From: Xestospongia bergquistia
Taxonomy: Eukaryota; Porifera; Demospongiae; Haplosclerida; Petrosiidae
Length of the DNA: 64,000 bases
NCBI GenBank assembly: GCA_963965975.1
Contig: OZ014420.1
Span: 6,846,001-6,910,000 of the forward strand
Reading direction: 5' to 3'
The notes under the pieces were generated by a model. That model was not told where the DNA came from. It worked only from the letters and a program-made list of their open reading frames with translations, and ran no database searches. A program made the translations under genes and the position numbers. Of the stretch, positions 1 to 11,850 are shown piece by piece. The stretch's first letter is position 1; each line of letters opens with the position of its first letter.

Positions 1-2153
<2,153 letters not shown>

Positions 2154-2273
2154 AGCAACTTGGCAGTTCTTTTAATAGAGGGTGTCAAAACTCCACGATC
2201 CACTCACTATTACCGGGTAAATTACCGCCAAATATTTTGACCAATGAGAATTCTTCAGCCACGTGTAATCACA
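2154..2273. promoter_or_regulatory. Bidirectional promoter MCM3/TSEN34 with E2F-like site
   Basis: Only 120 bp separate the two start codons. The stretch 2224-2232 reads CCGCCAAAT, whose complement ATTTGGCGG fits the E2F consensus TTTSSCGC-like core. An E-box CACGTG lies near 2261. MCM3 is a classical E2F target, so the E2F-like site is plausible, but its use is inferred. Confidence 0.55.
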
Positions 2274-3728
2274 ATGTCTTCCACGCCTACTATCAAAGGG
2301 TATTTATTATCAGAAGAGACAGTACTAATATGGAACGCTCAAGGTATATTGCCATAGCAACAACATCATCTTTTACATCCTATTAAGATGCCACAAGACT
2401 TAGACGAGATCATCGTATAGTAGGATCATACATAGGAGCATTACCAACACAGCCAAGACAAAATGGCTACCTAGGACTCCCATTAAAGTTGTCCCCTGAA
2501 GAGACCACTCTCCTATTACATCAAGGTTTATCAATACTATAATGTTGTTTAATATATGATATATACATAGGTGTATTGACACTTAGTGAATATCATGACT
2601 TATTTTCTGATTGTAAAGATTTACATTCTCTTTATAAACAACTCAAAGAAGAAGAGGATAAAAGACAAGTAAATACATGTATTTTAATAACATACATGTA
2701 CATGTACACTAATTAATGTGGGTGGGTACATGTATATTTCCACATAGTCTAGCAAGCTAGCCTCTCCTCCTTTTTGATAAGCTGACGGGTGGAAGAAGGT
2801 CTAGAAGCGAACTAAGCTTACTGCCCCATTGGAATATAGGGCAATACCACAATGTTTACATACTGTTTTGATGAAAATACCGTTTTCTTACATTAGTAAA
2901 TTTCCTTATTTCATTCTTTTCATAGTGTAGAATTGAAGGACAACAAAAATAGAAAGAATTCATGGGTCCACGAATAACAGTTTAAACCGCTATGTAAACA
3001 TTGAGATACTGCCTCACATTCCAATAGGGCAGCAGTAAGCCCAGTTCGCTTCTAGACCCTCTTCCACCCATCAGTTTATCAAAAGGAGGAGGGGCTAGCT
3101 TGCTAGACTAATTTCTATGCTATATATGGACATAATTTTTCTATAGTTAGAGAAATATCTTACTGAAAAGTCTAGTGGATCAAAACCTCAATCTACACTA
3201 TCCACTGTTGCCATTAGCAACCCTAAGACCACATGTTTTTCACCAGTAGTATGTATTCATACTAAAGATCCCAGTATTGTAAAAAGAGTCTATCAAGAAA
3301 ACAATGTCACCTGGAAATGGCCTCATAATGACAAAGAGGTTATTAGTTATAATACAATATTCATAGATAATTATCATGGATACTATTATAGAATATAAAG
3401 TATCGAGTTTTCTCTGATCTTTGGGAAAGAGGTTATTTTTTGACATCAGGATTGAAATATGGCTGTGACTATTTAGTCTATCCAGGTAAAGGTGACAGTT
3501 CACTTTTATTCATCCATTTCTATTTATGTATCCATTTTAGGTGATCCAGCTGTAGTTCATTCTCATTTTATAGCCAAGATCTATTTATGGAGTGAATCTT
3601 TTTCTTCTCTTTCCATCATACAAGATGGCAGACTAGCTGGAAAAGTAAAAAAGAACATTCTACTCTGTTCACTAAAACCTGACGATACTATATGTTATAT
3701 AACACTGTACTGGTCTGGAGTATCTTAG
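2274..3728 (+). CDS. TSEN34: tRNA-splicing endonuclease subunit Sen34
   Basis: TSEN34 is one of the two catalytic subunits of the nuclear tRNA-splicing endonuclease, cutting the 3' splice site of intron-containing pre-tRNAs. Exon 1 begins MSSTPTIKGYLLSEE. The next exon holds GALPTQPRQNGYLGLPLKLS and PEETTLLL, a typical Sen34 N-terminus. The C-terminal nuclease fold reads YRVFSDLWERGYF, then YGCDYLVYPGDP, HSHFIAKI and ITLYWSGVS. The Y (GYFL), H (VHSHF) and K (GKVKKNILL) positions correspond to the Tyr-His-Lys triad of the family. One intron is enlarged to about 470 bp by a MITE; the others are short. The gene is divergent from MCM3. Confidence 0.9.
2745..3110. mobile_element. Non-autonomous inverted-repeat element (MITE) in a TSEN34 intron
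   Basis: About 115 bp at the left end, starting TAGTCTAGCAAGCTAGCC, is repeated in inverted orientation at the right end, which finishes GGCTAGCTTGCTAGACTA. The arms diverge by a few percent and by small indels. TA dinucleotides flank the element, as in Tc1/mariner-type insertions. The central roughly 130 bp is AT-rich with no ORF. It accounts for the unusual size of its host intron. Confidence 0.8.
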
Positions 3729-4181
3729 TGGTTGCCACGGTAATGCAAAAAAGCAAGTAACGGGAAATCTAGAGCCATAAAGAAAAAACTTAAATGGACA
3801 ACAATATTATATTTATTATCTGCTAGATTAAAATTTATAATTTAAATGTTTATTGTGGAGCTTTAGTTAGTAGATGCAAACTTTTCGCACGCATGCGCGT
3901 TAAGCCTGGTTTAGAATATGACATTCGTCCAGCGTCGAGTCTACAGTTCGTACAAGCGTCACGTTACGTAACTTAAACTCCGTTTACAATATAGCATACA
4001 CTTTAGAGTATATAAAAAGATTGTTACGCATAGCTTACAGTCGGACCAACATACGCTCGGGTTTATCTCACAATAATTACGGAAGGTTTCTGACGTACGC
4101 TTGCAACTTCTCTATAAAGTCTAAATTATAAAGATATCATTTTTTCCTTGGAGCTCAAAAACTGCTAAAAATATACAGATA
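3729..4181 (+). promoter_or_regulatory. Upstream region of first GH16 gene: NRF1-like site and TATA box
   Basis: No gene is visible here. GCATGCGC at 3891-3898 fits the NRF1 palindrome, and TATAAAA at 4011-4017 lies about 165 bp before the GH16 start codon, a plausible core promoter for a TATA-driven gene. The first roughly 130 bp is AT-rich 3' flank of TSEN34. Confidence 0.5.
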
Positions 4182-5342
4182 ATGGCTGTTCTGCAAATTG
4201 CTATCTTGCTGGCTGCTAGCTTTATCGGTACTACTCTTGGACAACAAGATCTTGTTCTTGCTTTGGAAGATGAATTCAATAATTTTAACCTTAGTCTCTG
4301 GGAACATGAAATCACCCTCTCTGGTGGAGGCAACTGGGAATTTCAAGCCTATCTCAATAATCGTTCCAGTAGTTATGTAAGAGATGGTGTGTTGTATATT
4401 AAACCATTATTGATGGAAGATCAGATTGGAATAGCTAATGTGCAGAGTGGTTTTACAATGAATATATGGGGTGGTTCACCAGCTGACTACTGCACACAAA
4501 ATCAATTTTATGGTTGTGAACGTACAGCAGGTGCTGGAGGCAATGTTTTAAATCCAATTAAATCAGCTCGTATACGTACAGCTGAAAGTTTCTTTTTCAG
4601 ATATGGAAAAGTTGAGGTGAGAGCTAAACTCCCACGTGGTGATTGGTTGTGGCCAGCAATTTGGATGTTACCCCGCTACCAACAATATGGAATATGGCCA
4701 TCTAGTGGAGAGATTGATATCATGGAATCCCGTGGTAATGCACCGTCCTACCCACCAGGTGGTTATAACACCTTTACCTCTACTCTTCATTGGGGAATAG
4801 ACTATGCCAACAACAATTATGAAAAGACTCATGCTACAAGGACTGGCGTCAATCTCACAGCTGATTTTCACACATACGGATTCATATGGAATGAGACTTA
4901 TATGGGAACATATTTTGATGATGAGTCCAATGTTGTTCTTAGTGTCCCCATAACTCAGTCATTCTGGTCTCAGACTGGTTTATCGAGTCCTCCATTTGAC
5001 AATCCATGGGTTGGACGTGGGGACAATGCTCCATTTGATCAGGAGTTCTATCTTACTATCAATCTTGCCTGTGGTGGAACAAATGGATATTTCCCAGATG
5101 GTTTTGGAAAACCTTGGAGCAATGGAGATGGTCATGCAATTAACGCATTTTATAATAACAAAACTGCGTGGTACAGTACTTGGGATGGAGAGAATAGTGC
5201 ATTGCAAATAGATTCTGTACGAGTCTGGACGTATGGCATGGAAGGAACACCACCACCAGCAACTGGAAGTGGGACTGTCTTTAATTATTTAGTCCTTCTC
5301 TTGGTGTTATTGGTAGGAGGAGTTATTATATATGAACTCTAA
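4182..5342 (+). CDS. GH16 beta-1,3-glucanase-like membrane protein, copy 1
   Basis: This is a 386-residue, single-exon glycoside hydrolase family 16 protein of the laminarinase/GNBP type, predicted to cleave or bind beta-1,3-glucan outside the cell. Residues 1-20 form a signal peptide. The catalytic motif GEIDIMES lies near residues 176-183, with E177 and E182 as nucleophile and acid/base and D179 between them, so it should be active. Trp-rich substrate-cleft segments (WLWPAIWMLP, GIWPSSG) precede it. Several NxS/T glycosylation sites are present. A hydrophobic C-terminal segment of about 20 residues suggests a membrane or GPI anchor. There is no CBM39 glucan-binding domain. A TATA box lies upstream and a close paralogue lies downstream in tandem. 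Bacterial digestion or fungal sensing are both possible roles. Confidence 0.88.
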   Translation: MAVLQIAILLAASFIGTTLGQQDLVLALEDEFNNFNLSLWEHEITLSGGGNWEFQAYLNNRSSSYVRDGVLYIKPLLMEDQIGIANVQSGFTMNIWGGSPADYCTQNQFYGCERTAGAGGNVLNPIKSARIRTAESFFFRYGKVEVRAKLPRGDWLWPAIWMLPRYQQYGIWPSSGEIDIMESRGNAPSYPPGGYNTFTSTLHWGIDYANNNYEKTHATRTGVNLTADFHTYGFIWNETYMGTYFDDESNVVLSVPITQSFWSQTGLSSPPFDNPWVGRGDNAPFDQEFYLTINLACGGTNGYFPDGFGKPWSNGDGHAINAFYNNKTAWYSTWDGENSALQIDSVRVWTYGMEGTPPPATGSGTVFNYLVLLLVLLVGGVIIYEL

Positions 5343-6110
5343 AACATAAAAATGCTGAAGAGTCTAATCTGACATTTCTTGTTTTGTTTTTGCAGTAGGT
5401 TAGGGCCTTGTTTTTGTTAAGCTGAATTAATTTTTGCAATCCATACCATTACAAATTTGATTTGAATAACTATTATAAAACATTGTTAAAAATCGTCTGA
5501 TTTCTTTAATAGATTCATGGACATCTGGGTGTTTGCATGATTACAAATACACTAAGAATATATAATGAATATACTATGGAATTACACTTCAGCAAATAAT
5601 TTTTGCTGATGCAGTTGCATTTGAACATCATACCATAGTAACAGACCTGGTCACACCTTATTTTTGTCTAAGTAGTCATAAATTATGAAAACAATTTGAT
5701 ATCTGGGATTAAATTCCCATTACAATTCAGTGACCTTTATAATAACTCTCTCATGGGAAAAAATATCCATATGTAGGGTGGATAGTTGATACCAGTAGTA
5801 AACGAATAAAAGAAATTCTTTATTGTAAAGTTGTAAATTGATACATTGTCTCTAGTCACGTAGCACTACACTCCTAATTAGAACATGATGTATTTACTCT
5901 TTCTCTCTCTCTCTCTCTCTTTGCACAAGAACAGAGTGTGGGAGAAATATTACACCTCTACCGTTGTCACATGATTAGCTGATGCACAATTGCCATTTAT
6001 ATATACAGTTTTTGTAGTCAGACTCAATTCTTCCATTTATGGTGTCCTTAAAATTCACAGATAGTACATTTATTGGGAGCTCGCTAGCTGTTGTCAAAAG
6101 ATAACTTATT
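5343..6110. other. Intergenic spacer between the two GH16 genes
   Basis: I see no gene in these 768 bp. The second half holds a (CT)n tract at about 5901-5921, a TCACATGA motif at 5967-5974 and a TATATA stretch near 5999-6005 that may be the core promoter of the downstream copy. The CT tract followed by CACAAG could mark a 5' UTR intron end, but this is unproven. Confidence 0.5.
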
Positions 6111-7325
6111 ATGGCTGTTCTACAAGTTGCTTTACTGCTAACTAGCAACTTTCTTCATTGTTACTGTACTATATACAGTAATATTGGAGACAGTACACTT
6201 GTTTTAGCTTTGGAGGACAACTTCAGTGAGTTTAACCTTAGTCTTTGGAAACATGAAATCACCCTTGCTGGAGGAGGCAACTGGGAGTTTGAAGCCTATC
6301 TCAATAACCGTTCTAATAGTTATGTAAAAGATGGTGTTTTGTATATTAAACCAACATTGATGGAAGATCAGATTGGAGTAGATAACTTGAAAAGTGGTTT
6401 TGACATGGATATATGGGGTGGTTCACCAGCTGATCTCTGTACACAAAATCAATTCTATGGTTGTTTTCGTACATCAGGTGCTGGAGGAAATTATTTAAAT
6501 CCAATTAAATCAGCTCGTATACGTACAGCTGAAAGTTTCTTTTTCAGATACGGAAAAGTTGAGGTGAGGGCTAAACTCCCACGTGGTGACTGGTTGTGGC
6601 CAGCTATTTGGATGTTACCCCGTTATGAACAGTATGGAATATGGCCAGCAAGTGGAGAGATTGATATCATGGAATCCCGTGGTAATGCACCCTCCTACCC
6701 ACCAGGTGGTTATAACAGCTTTAGCTCTACTCTTCATTGGGGACCAGACTATACCAATAACAATTATGAAAAGACTCACGCCACAAAGACTGGTGTCAAT
6801 CTCACAGCTGATTTTCACATATACGGGTTTATATGGAATGAGACTTATATGGGAACATATTTTGATGATGAGTCCAATGTTGTTCTTAGTGTCCCCATAA
6901 CTCAGTCATTCTGGTCTCAGACTGGTTTAAAGAGTCCTCCATGGGACAATCCATGGATTGGACGTGGGGACAATGCTCCATTTGATCAGGAGTTCTACCT
7001 CATTATCAATCTTGCCTGTGGTGGAACAAATGGGTATTTCCCAGATGGTAATGGAAAACCTTGGAACAATGGAGATGCTCATGCTGTTAATTCATTTTAT
7101 GATAACAAAGCTCAGTGGTACAGTACTTGGGATGGAGAGAATAGTGCATTGCAAATAGATTCTGTACGAGTCTGGACATACATTTCCTCTGATGATGGAA
7201 ATGTTGTTGTCGGAGAACATAGTCAGATGCCTACATCCATGGGTAGTGGATACATCACATCACCCATGTTTCTTTTCCTAGTCCTCTTGTTAGCAGTTAT
7301 TACAATTGCCACTTACAAACTCTGA
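6111..7325 (+). CDS. GH16 beta-1,3-glucanase-like membrane protein, copy 2
   Basis: This is a 404-residue intronless paralogue of the gene at 4182, in direct tandem. It has a longer N-terminus (signal peptide plus about 10 extra residues), the same GEIDIMES active-site motif near residues 182-189 (E183, D185, E188), and a longer linker before the hydrophobic C-terminal segment. Long runs are nearly identical to copy 1 at the DNA level, including an exact run of about 90 bp around 6840-6930, while the ends have diverged. This suggests recent duplication or gene conversion. The predicted role is extracellular or surface beta-glucan hydrolysis, as for copy 1. Confidence 0.88.
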   Translation: MAVLQVALLLTSNFLHCYCTIYSNIGDSTLVLALEDNFSEFNLSLWKHEITLAGGGNWEFEAYLNNRSNSYVKDGVLYIKPTLMEDQIGVDNLKSGFDMDIWGGSPADLCTQNQFYGCFRTSGAGGNYLNPIKSARIRTAESFFFRYGKVEVRAKLPRGDWLWPAIWMLPRYEQYGIWPASGEIDIMESRGNAPSYPPGGYNSFSSTLHWGPDYTNNNYEKTHATKTGVNLTADFHIYGFIWNETYMGTYFDDESNVVLSVPITQSFWSQTGLKSPPWDNPWIGRGDNAPFDQEFYLIINLACGGTNGYFPDGNGKPWNNGDAHAVNSFYDNKAQWYSTWDGENSALQIDSVRVWTYISSDDGNVVVGEHSQMPTSMGSGYITSPMFLFLVLLLAVITIATYKL

Positions 7326-7413
7326 GAGAACAATGTTATTGCAATAACAATTATTAATACATACAGATGAGTATTGGTAACATGTAGACAATGTAATCAA
7401 AAAATGACAATTT

Positions 7414-8708
7414 TTAATCTTTCTTCTTATTTTGTTTTACAATTGTTGTTATTGTTGTTGTTATTGTTGTGTCTTTAATTTTTTGTTTAGCTTTGATTTT
7501 CAATTGAGCTACTTTTTGCATCGTAGAACAACTTTCAATAAGAAGACATACCTAATGGATTGATAGATTGATGGATGGATAAATGATGTACTTACTAATA
7601 TAACAAAACAGTTTAGAAGAAGAGGTATGGCTAACACAATACTGATAAAGACACCAGCTGAATCAAAATATTGATCAGATAGGAAATATCTGAGGGACAA
7701 CAGATAATGTTAATACTTTGCTGTAATTATATGAAAATGTACATGTATAATACTTGATTGATATGAGAACGTGAAATCAACTCTTTTACAATCTATTCCC
7801 GTGAGATCAACTTCCATGAAATCAATGTTTTTGATCAATTCTTATAGGATCAACACCATGAAACCAACTTTTTTTTATAATCCTGTGAGATCAACTGTAT
7901 GTGTTAATAACTATAACTTAATTAATATTAATATTAACATATTATTAGTAAGTGATAACTATTATATTTACTATACCATTTAAAGTCCACCATTGCCAGA
8001 AAGTATCCTACAAGCAATGTCATATCTTTGTATATATATATTTATATATATGGCCTTCATAATAAAGAGCTTTTCAACCTCTATGAGTTTCAACAAATTC
8101 GGTCATACTAACTTGTAACAGACAAATACAACAGGATTTAGATAAGTTGTTATTAATTGCTCAAAGAAATTGAGCTTAAGTTAGAATGTCCTGATGATTG
8201 TTAAGAAGTGACACTAAATTTAAGTAATTGTATTTATGCTCAAAGGGAGTCGATCTCATGGGATTGATCTAAAAGGAGTTGATGTCGTGGGAATTGATCT
8301 AATGGAATGAATCCATATAGTGTAGCCATACTGACCTATGATTAGCAGCTGCAAATTCATTAATTTGTTCACTAAGTAAACAGAGAACTCCTTCAAACAA
8401 AAGAAGAAAGGGTCTGGTAATATTCAATAAAACAAAAAGGTCTTACCCAATACTACTAAGAACCCTGCTAATATGTAAGGTCTTTTTCTAACTAAAAGAA
8501 TAAGCAACAAAGTGACAAAATGGGCTACAATTAGAATGATAAGAGCAGGTTCTTTCCAATTGACCTAAAGAATACACTAAAATATCAACACTCTAACATG
8601 AACTCTGACCTTTAAAATGACCTCTAATATTAAACCAATATCAGTTGATATATTTTTACCTTCCTTTAACTGGTCGATACCAACAACCTCAACTGTAGGC
8701 ACAGCCAT
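7414..8708 (-). CDS. TMEM18: Transmembrane protein 18
   Basis: TMEM18 is a small nuclear-envelope membrane protein, DNA-binding in vertebrates, with a Lys-rich tail. Five exons are read: MAVPTVEVVGIDQ..., then VNWKEPALIILIVAHFVTLL (TM1), a segment with LLSEQINEFAAANH, then SDQYFDSAGVFISIVLAIPL (the hallmark YFDSxGxFISIV block and a further TM), and a last exon giving a coiled, Lys-rich tail ending KQNKKKD at 7414. The intron between the third and fourth exons, about 640 bp, holds a repeat element. The start codon is 57 bp from the divergent archease gene. Confidence 0.85.
7755..8300. repeat. Degenerate inverted-repeat element inside a TMEM18 intron
   Basis: The left segment near 7771-7815 (AAATCAACTCTTTTACAATC, then CCGTGAGATCAACTTCC) matches the reverse complement of 8250-8292 with few mismatches. 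The interior repeats GATCAA-type words several times in opposite orientations at the two ends. No coding capacity is seen. It is probably an old non-autonomous DNA transposon. Confidence 0.5.
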
Positions 8709-8765
8709 ACTACAGATGATGTTCCTTCCTATATTATGATTTGGAGGTGTGGTTGATCCAACAAG
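8709..8765. promoter_or_regulatory. Very short bidirectional promoter TMEM18/archease
   Basis: Start codons lie 57 bp apart. The spacer contains an ETS-like TTCCTTCC and a GGTGTGG (CACC-type) word. The archease ATG sits in CAAGATGGCTG, which fits a YY1 initiator motif (AAGATGGC). Confidence 0.5.
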
Positions 8766-9647
8766 ATGGCTGAAGCCACAGAGACCTTACCATCACCTTG
8801 TGATCTTCCTTCTGCAGAGACTGAGCGACCAAAAGAAGGCAAATACGAGTGTAAGTAACTAACAAGTAAATTAAAGATACATTTTTCTCTCTTTATATTT
8901 AGATCTTGACCACACAGCTGATGTACAGTAAGAAATATCATTTGTAAATAACTTGTGATGTTAACTGTTTGTCATTTTAGAATCCATGCCTGTATCCTCC
9001 TCATATAATAGTGGGTATTAATGTATGTATTATGTAGAATGTAGGGATTTTTATCTTAACCAATGTTTATGAATTAGGGGGTGACACATTGCCTGAAGCA
9101 TTTGAGCAGGTACATATATTCTCAGTTGAAATAATATCTTTTCCTTTCACAATGTCTTCTTAAGGCAGCTGTTGCTATGTTTGGGTACATGACTGATATA
9201 GAGACTGTGACTCCATTGTCAACTGAGATAGTTACAGCTGAAGGTGAAGACCTCCTTTCTCTTCTCTTTCATTTTTTAGATGAATGGTTATTTATTTTTT
9301 CAGCAGATCCTTTCTTTATTCCAAGAGTAAGAGCAATATTAACTAACATTAATTGCCAATATTAATTTTGATAGATCGTGAAGATAACCGACTATGATCC
9401 CATTAATTTCAAATTAACATCAGAAGGGTAAAAAAATCAGTACCTTTTCTTGTTACCTATTCGTTGTTTATACTAGGTATGGAGAGACATTTGATCTCAA
9501 GAAACATCCTCAGGTAATATTATGACCTGTCATCATGTGACTGTCATGTGATTACAGGGCACAGAAGTCAAGGCAATTACTTATTCAAATATGCAAATAT
9601 TTGATGAGGCAAACCGACATGAAGTTTATGTGATCATAGATATATAA
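8766..9647 (+). CDS. ZBTB8OS: Archease, activator of the RTCB tRNA ligase
   Basis: Archease helps guanylylate and recycle the tRNA ligase RTCB in tRNA splicing and XBP1 splicing. Exons read MAEATETLPSPCDLP..., then LDHTADVQ (the metal-binding Asp region), the exon AMFGYMTDIETVTPL with LLSLLFHFLDEWLFIFSADP, and the last exon GTEVKAITYSNMQIF...VIIDI, all diagnostic of archease. The C-terminal IIDI ending with the acidic residue is conserved in the family. Six or so short introns interrupt it. It converges with the MIC26/27-like gene. Confidence 0.93.
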
Positions 9648-9769
9648 ATTATTTATAACTTTTTATAACTATAGTGCTATTTCATATTATTAACAAATTG
9701 TCAAGAATGTGTTATTACATAATGAATGTGGGTATAACCCTATAATTGTAATTAAATTAAATAATTTTG

Positions 9770-10484
9770 TTATTTTTTCTTTGGCCATATACTGTCCAGT
9801 TGAGCCCATAATTGGTTTTTAGCCCATAGTCTATTATCAGTAATGGAGAAATAGAAAGCCCCGCCCACTAGGACCCCACCCAATGTAGGATATAGAATTC
9901 TTTGCCAAAGTGGCTCTATTATGTAGTTATTAAACTTAATTTTATAATTTGAACATACTTTTCCTTGCTAACAGGTAACCTAGCAACATAGCTCCACCCA
10001 CTGATCCACCTTGTACAGCAAGACTATCTTTTCGTATACCATAATTTGCTAATTTGTCTGATAATAGAGGGGTGTGGTTAATTACATTCTAAAATTAATT
10101 AACCTTTAATATCTTGATAAGATTTAGAAGATGATTGTTTAACAGTTTTCCATTGACCCTAAAAATGTCATATGACTATCATATGACACCACACAATGAC
10201 AGTAATCAATGCATTTATCATCATGTGATAGTCATGTGATCAAACACCCTGAACGTATAATAATATATGTAGTATACCTTAAGTATTGAACAGGAATGAC
10301 ACATGGCTTTCCGAACTTTACTGATCTCTGATTGAAAGGGAAGAGTACGCAGTTTGTATTGTACTTCAGAAATTGGACGAGGGTAAATTGGCCAATTGGA
10401 ATCCTTCTGTTGAATAAATACATTAATAATAATAATTTATATTCATTGACTTGCTTTGTCCCTGGATTTCTCACTTAAATCCAT
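9770..10484 (-). CDS. MICOS complex subunit MIC26/MIC27-like (apolipoprotein O family)
   Basis: APOO/APOOL family proteins are inner-membrane MICOS subunits that shape mitochondrial cristae. The reconstructed protein starts MDLSEKSRDKAKDSNWP and continues IYPRPISEVQYKLRTL, which resembles the LPIYxxP start of the mature family. A segment with SCSILKGQWKTVKQSS follows, then SLAVQGGSVGGAMLLGYLLA (Gly-rich TM1), a short loop, and ILYPTLGGVLVGGAFYFSI (Gly-rich TM2), ending SIWPKKK. The two GxxxG-rich membrane segments and the length of about 150 residues fit the family. Sequence similarity is modest, so the family call is tentative. Four exons are joined in frame. Confidence 0.6.
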
Positions 10485-10930
10485 ACTTCCAACCTGACTG
10501 CACTCTCAACTCCACCCATAACACTATTTTATTAACCCTTTATTCACTCAATTTTAGTAAGATGTCGTCTGCAGAAATATGGGACTGCCACTGTTGGCTT
10601 GGTAACTTTCGTCAAGTTTTATATGCTTGTAAAATGGAGCTTTCATGAAATTCATATGTGCATAACATTGTAGTAGAAACTACAGAGTAGGCAAATAACA
10701 TATCCTGTCTTAATTTTTAAAATTAGATTCTCAATATCAATACATCTAATATACCTGGTTAAACCAGTTAAAAAATTATTATCTGATAGAAGTTATGCTA
10801 ATATTTTATTATTTTTATGAAATTTTCTGCATTTGTTTTATGTTTGTAATGCTAATTACATATTTTGTATATACTATACAACTTAAGCTATTCATGGAAT
10901 GTTCGCTATGACAGACTGAGAACCATGCAG

Positions 10931-11490
10931 TTCTACTGACAATCTCTCCCAGTAGTTTAAATAGATTTTTGATTTATAAAAAATAGATTTAACATTTATA
11001 TAAAAAGAATTAAGATTTATAAAATTTATAAAAATATAAAAAGAATTAAGATTTATAAAATTTATAAAAAAACTTTGTGTGTTACCCAAAGGATCCCTCC
11101 AACTTGTTGTCAGTAGAACTGGAAAAATGGATACATAAAAACGATGTCTCTTTATTTGAATGAAATTACTGATAAGTATTTTATTAAAGTAAAAATATTT
11201 TATTTATAACATGTTAGGGGGTATCATTTAGTTTATTAAATGATACCCAAACTAAATGATACCCCCTAACATGTTATAAATAAAATATTTTTACTTTTAC
11301 AGTAATTTCATTCAAATAAAGAGACATTGTTTTTATGTATCCATTTTTCCGGTTCTACTGACAATTCCTCCCAGTAGTTTAAATAGATTTTAGATTTATA
11401 AAAAAATAAATCTATTTAACATTTATATAAAAAGAATTAAGATTTATAAAATTAAAAAAACATGTTGTGTTGCCCAAACGATTCCTACTC
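10931..11490. repeat. Direct repeats flanking a fold-back element
   Basis: The sequence TTCTACTGACAAT followed by CTCCCAGTAGTTTAAATAG and AT-rich ATTTATAAAA words begins at 10931 and again at 11353. Each copy runs about 135-170 bp and ends in a TTGCCCAAA/TTACCCAAA word. The first copy has an internal duplication of AAGAATTAAGATTTATAAAA. The hairpin element at 11107-11364 lies between them. Confidence 0.75.
11107..11364. mobile_element. Palindromic fold-back element (about 258 bp)
   Basis: The element starts TTGTCAGTAGAACTGG and ends CCGGTTCTACTGACAA. Almost the whole length pairs with itself: the left arm up to GGGGGTATCATTTAGTTT matches the right arm inverted, with a small indel (TGATAAGTATTTTATTAA only in the left arm) and a loop of about 14 bp. 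There is no ORF. It is probably a palindromic MITE. Its transcript could form a long hairpin. Confidence 0.8.
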
Positions 11491-11850
11491 GCTCACCCAC
11501 TCAGGCTTCCACTTAGGCTCCAGGATTCCCTGCTATTGCTAGCTGGGACCGCCACCTGGCTTGGTAACCCTCGTCTTCGCGAGGTAATCCTGGCTGGAGC
11601 GTCGCCCTAACTTAAAACCAGCCGTACGGGATTCCAGCTCTTAGGGAATGTCGCATTCAGGAACCGGGAACCACAAATACACCAGCCTCTTCTCGTTTAA
11701 AGGGAGACTACCAGCCCTATCCTAGTCGGCCTTTCGGATACTCCGTAGAGTATGCTGGTAACCATCTCAGAGGTCTGATGCATTGCAGAACGCTGGCCCA
11801 CAACACAACCTATCCAAGTTGGTTTTCATTTCCTTTTATATGTACGTCAG
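11490..11850. repeat. GC-richer repeat fragment of unknown class
   Basis: Base composition shifts to clearly higher GC than the surroundings. The words GGGACCGCCACCTGGCTTGG and TAACCCTCGTC recur, diverged, at 10583-10615 (GGGACTGCCACTGTTGGCTT), which shows a dispersed repeat. I find no pol III A/B boxes I would trust and no ORF, so the class is unknown. Confidence 0.45.

Noticed and set aside
4182-7325. Intronless GH16 genes as bacterial contamination or a fresh bacterial transfer
   Set aside because: They are embedded between eukaryotic genes, have TATA boxes and local AT-rich composition, and resemble animal GNBP/laminarinase-type proteins. Ancient transfer is not excluded.
7771-7983. 70-codon plus-strand ORF with repeated KSTLLQSIPVRST-like units
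   Set aside because: It is a translation of the inverted-repeat element within the TMEM18 intron and is not a gene.
10451-10648. Plus-strand ORF of 65 codons overlapping the MIC26/27-like start
   Set aside because: Its 3' part is the dispersed repeat also seen at 11540, and it overlaps the better supported minus-strand exon 1.
11490-11850. SINE or tRNA-derived element
   Set aside because: The segment is repeated in part at 10583, but I could not identify credible A and B boxes or a tRNA-like fold.
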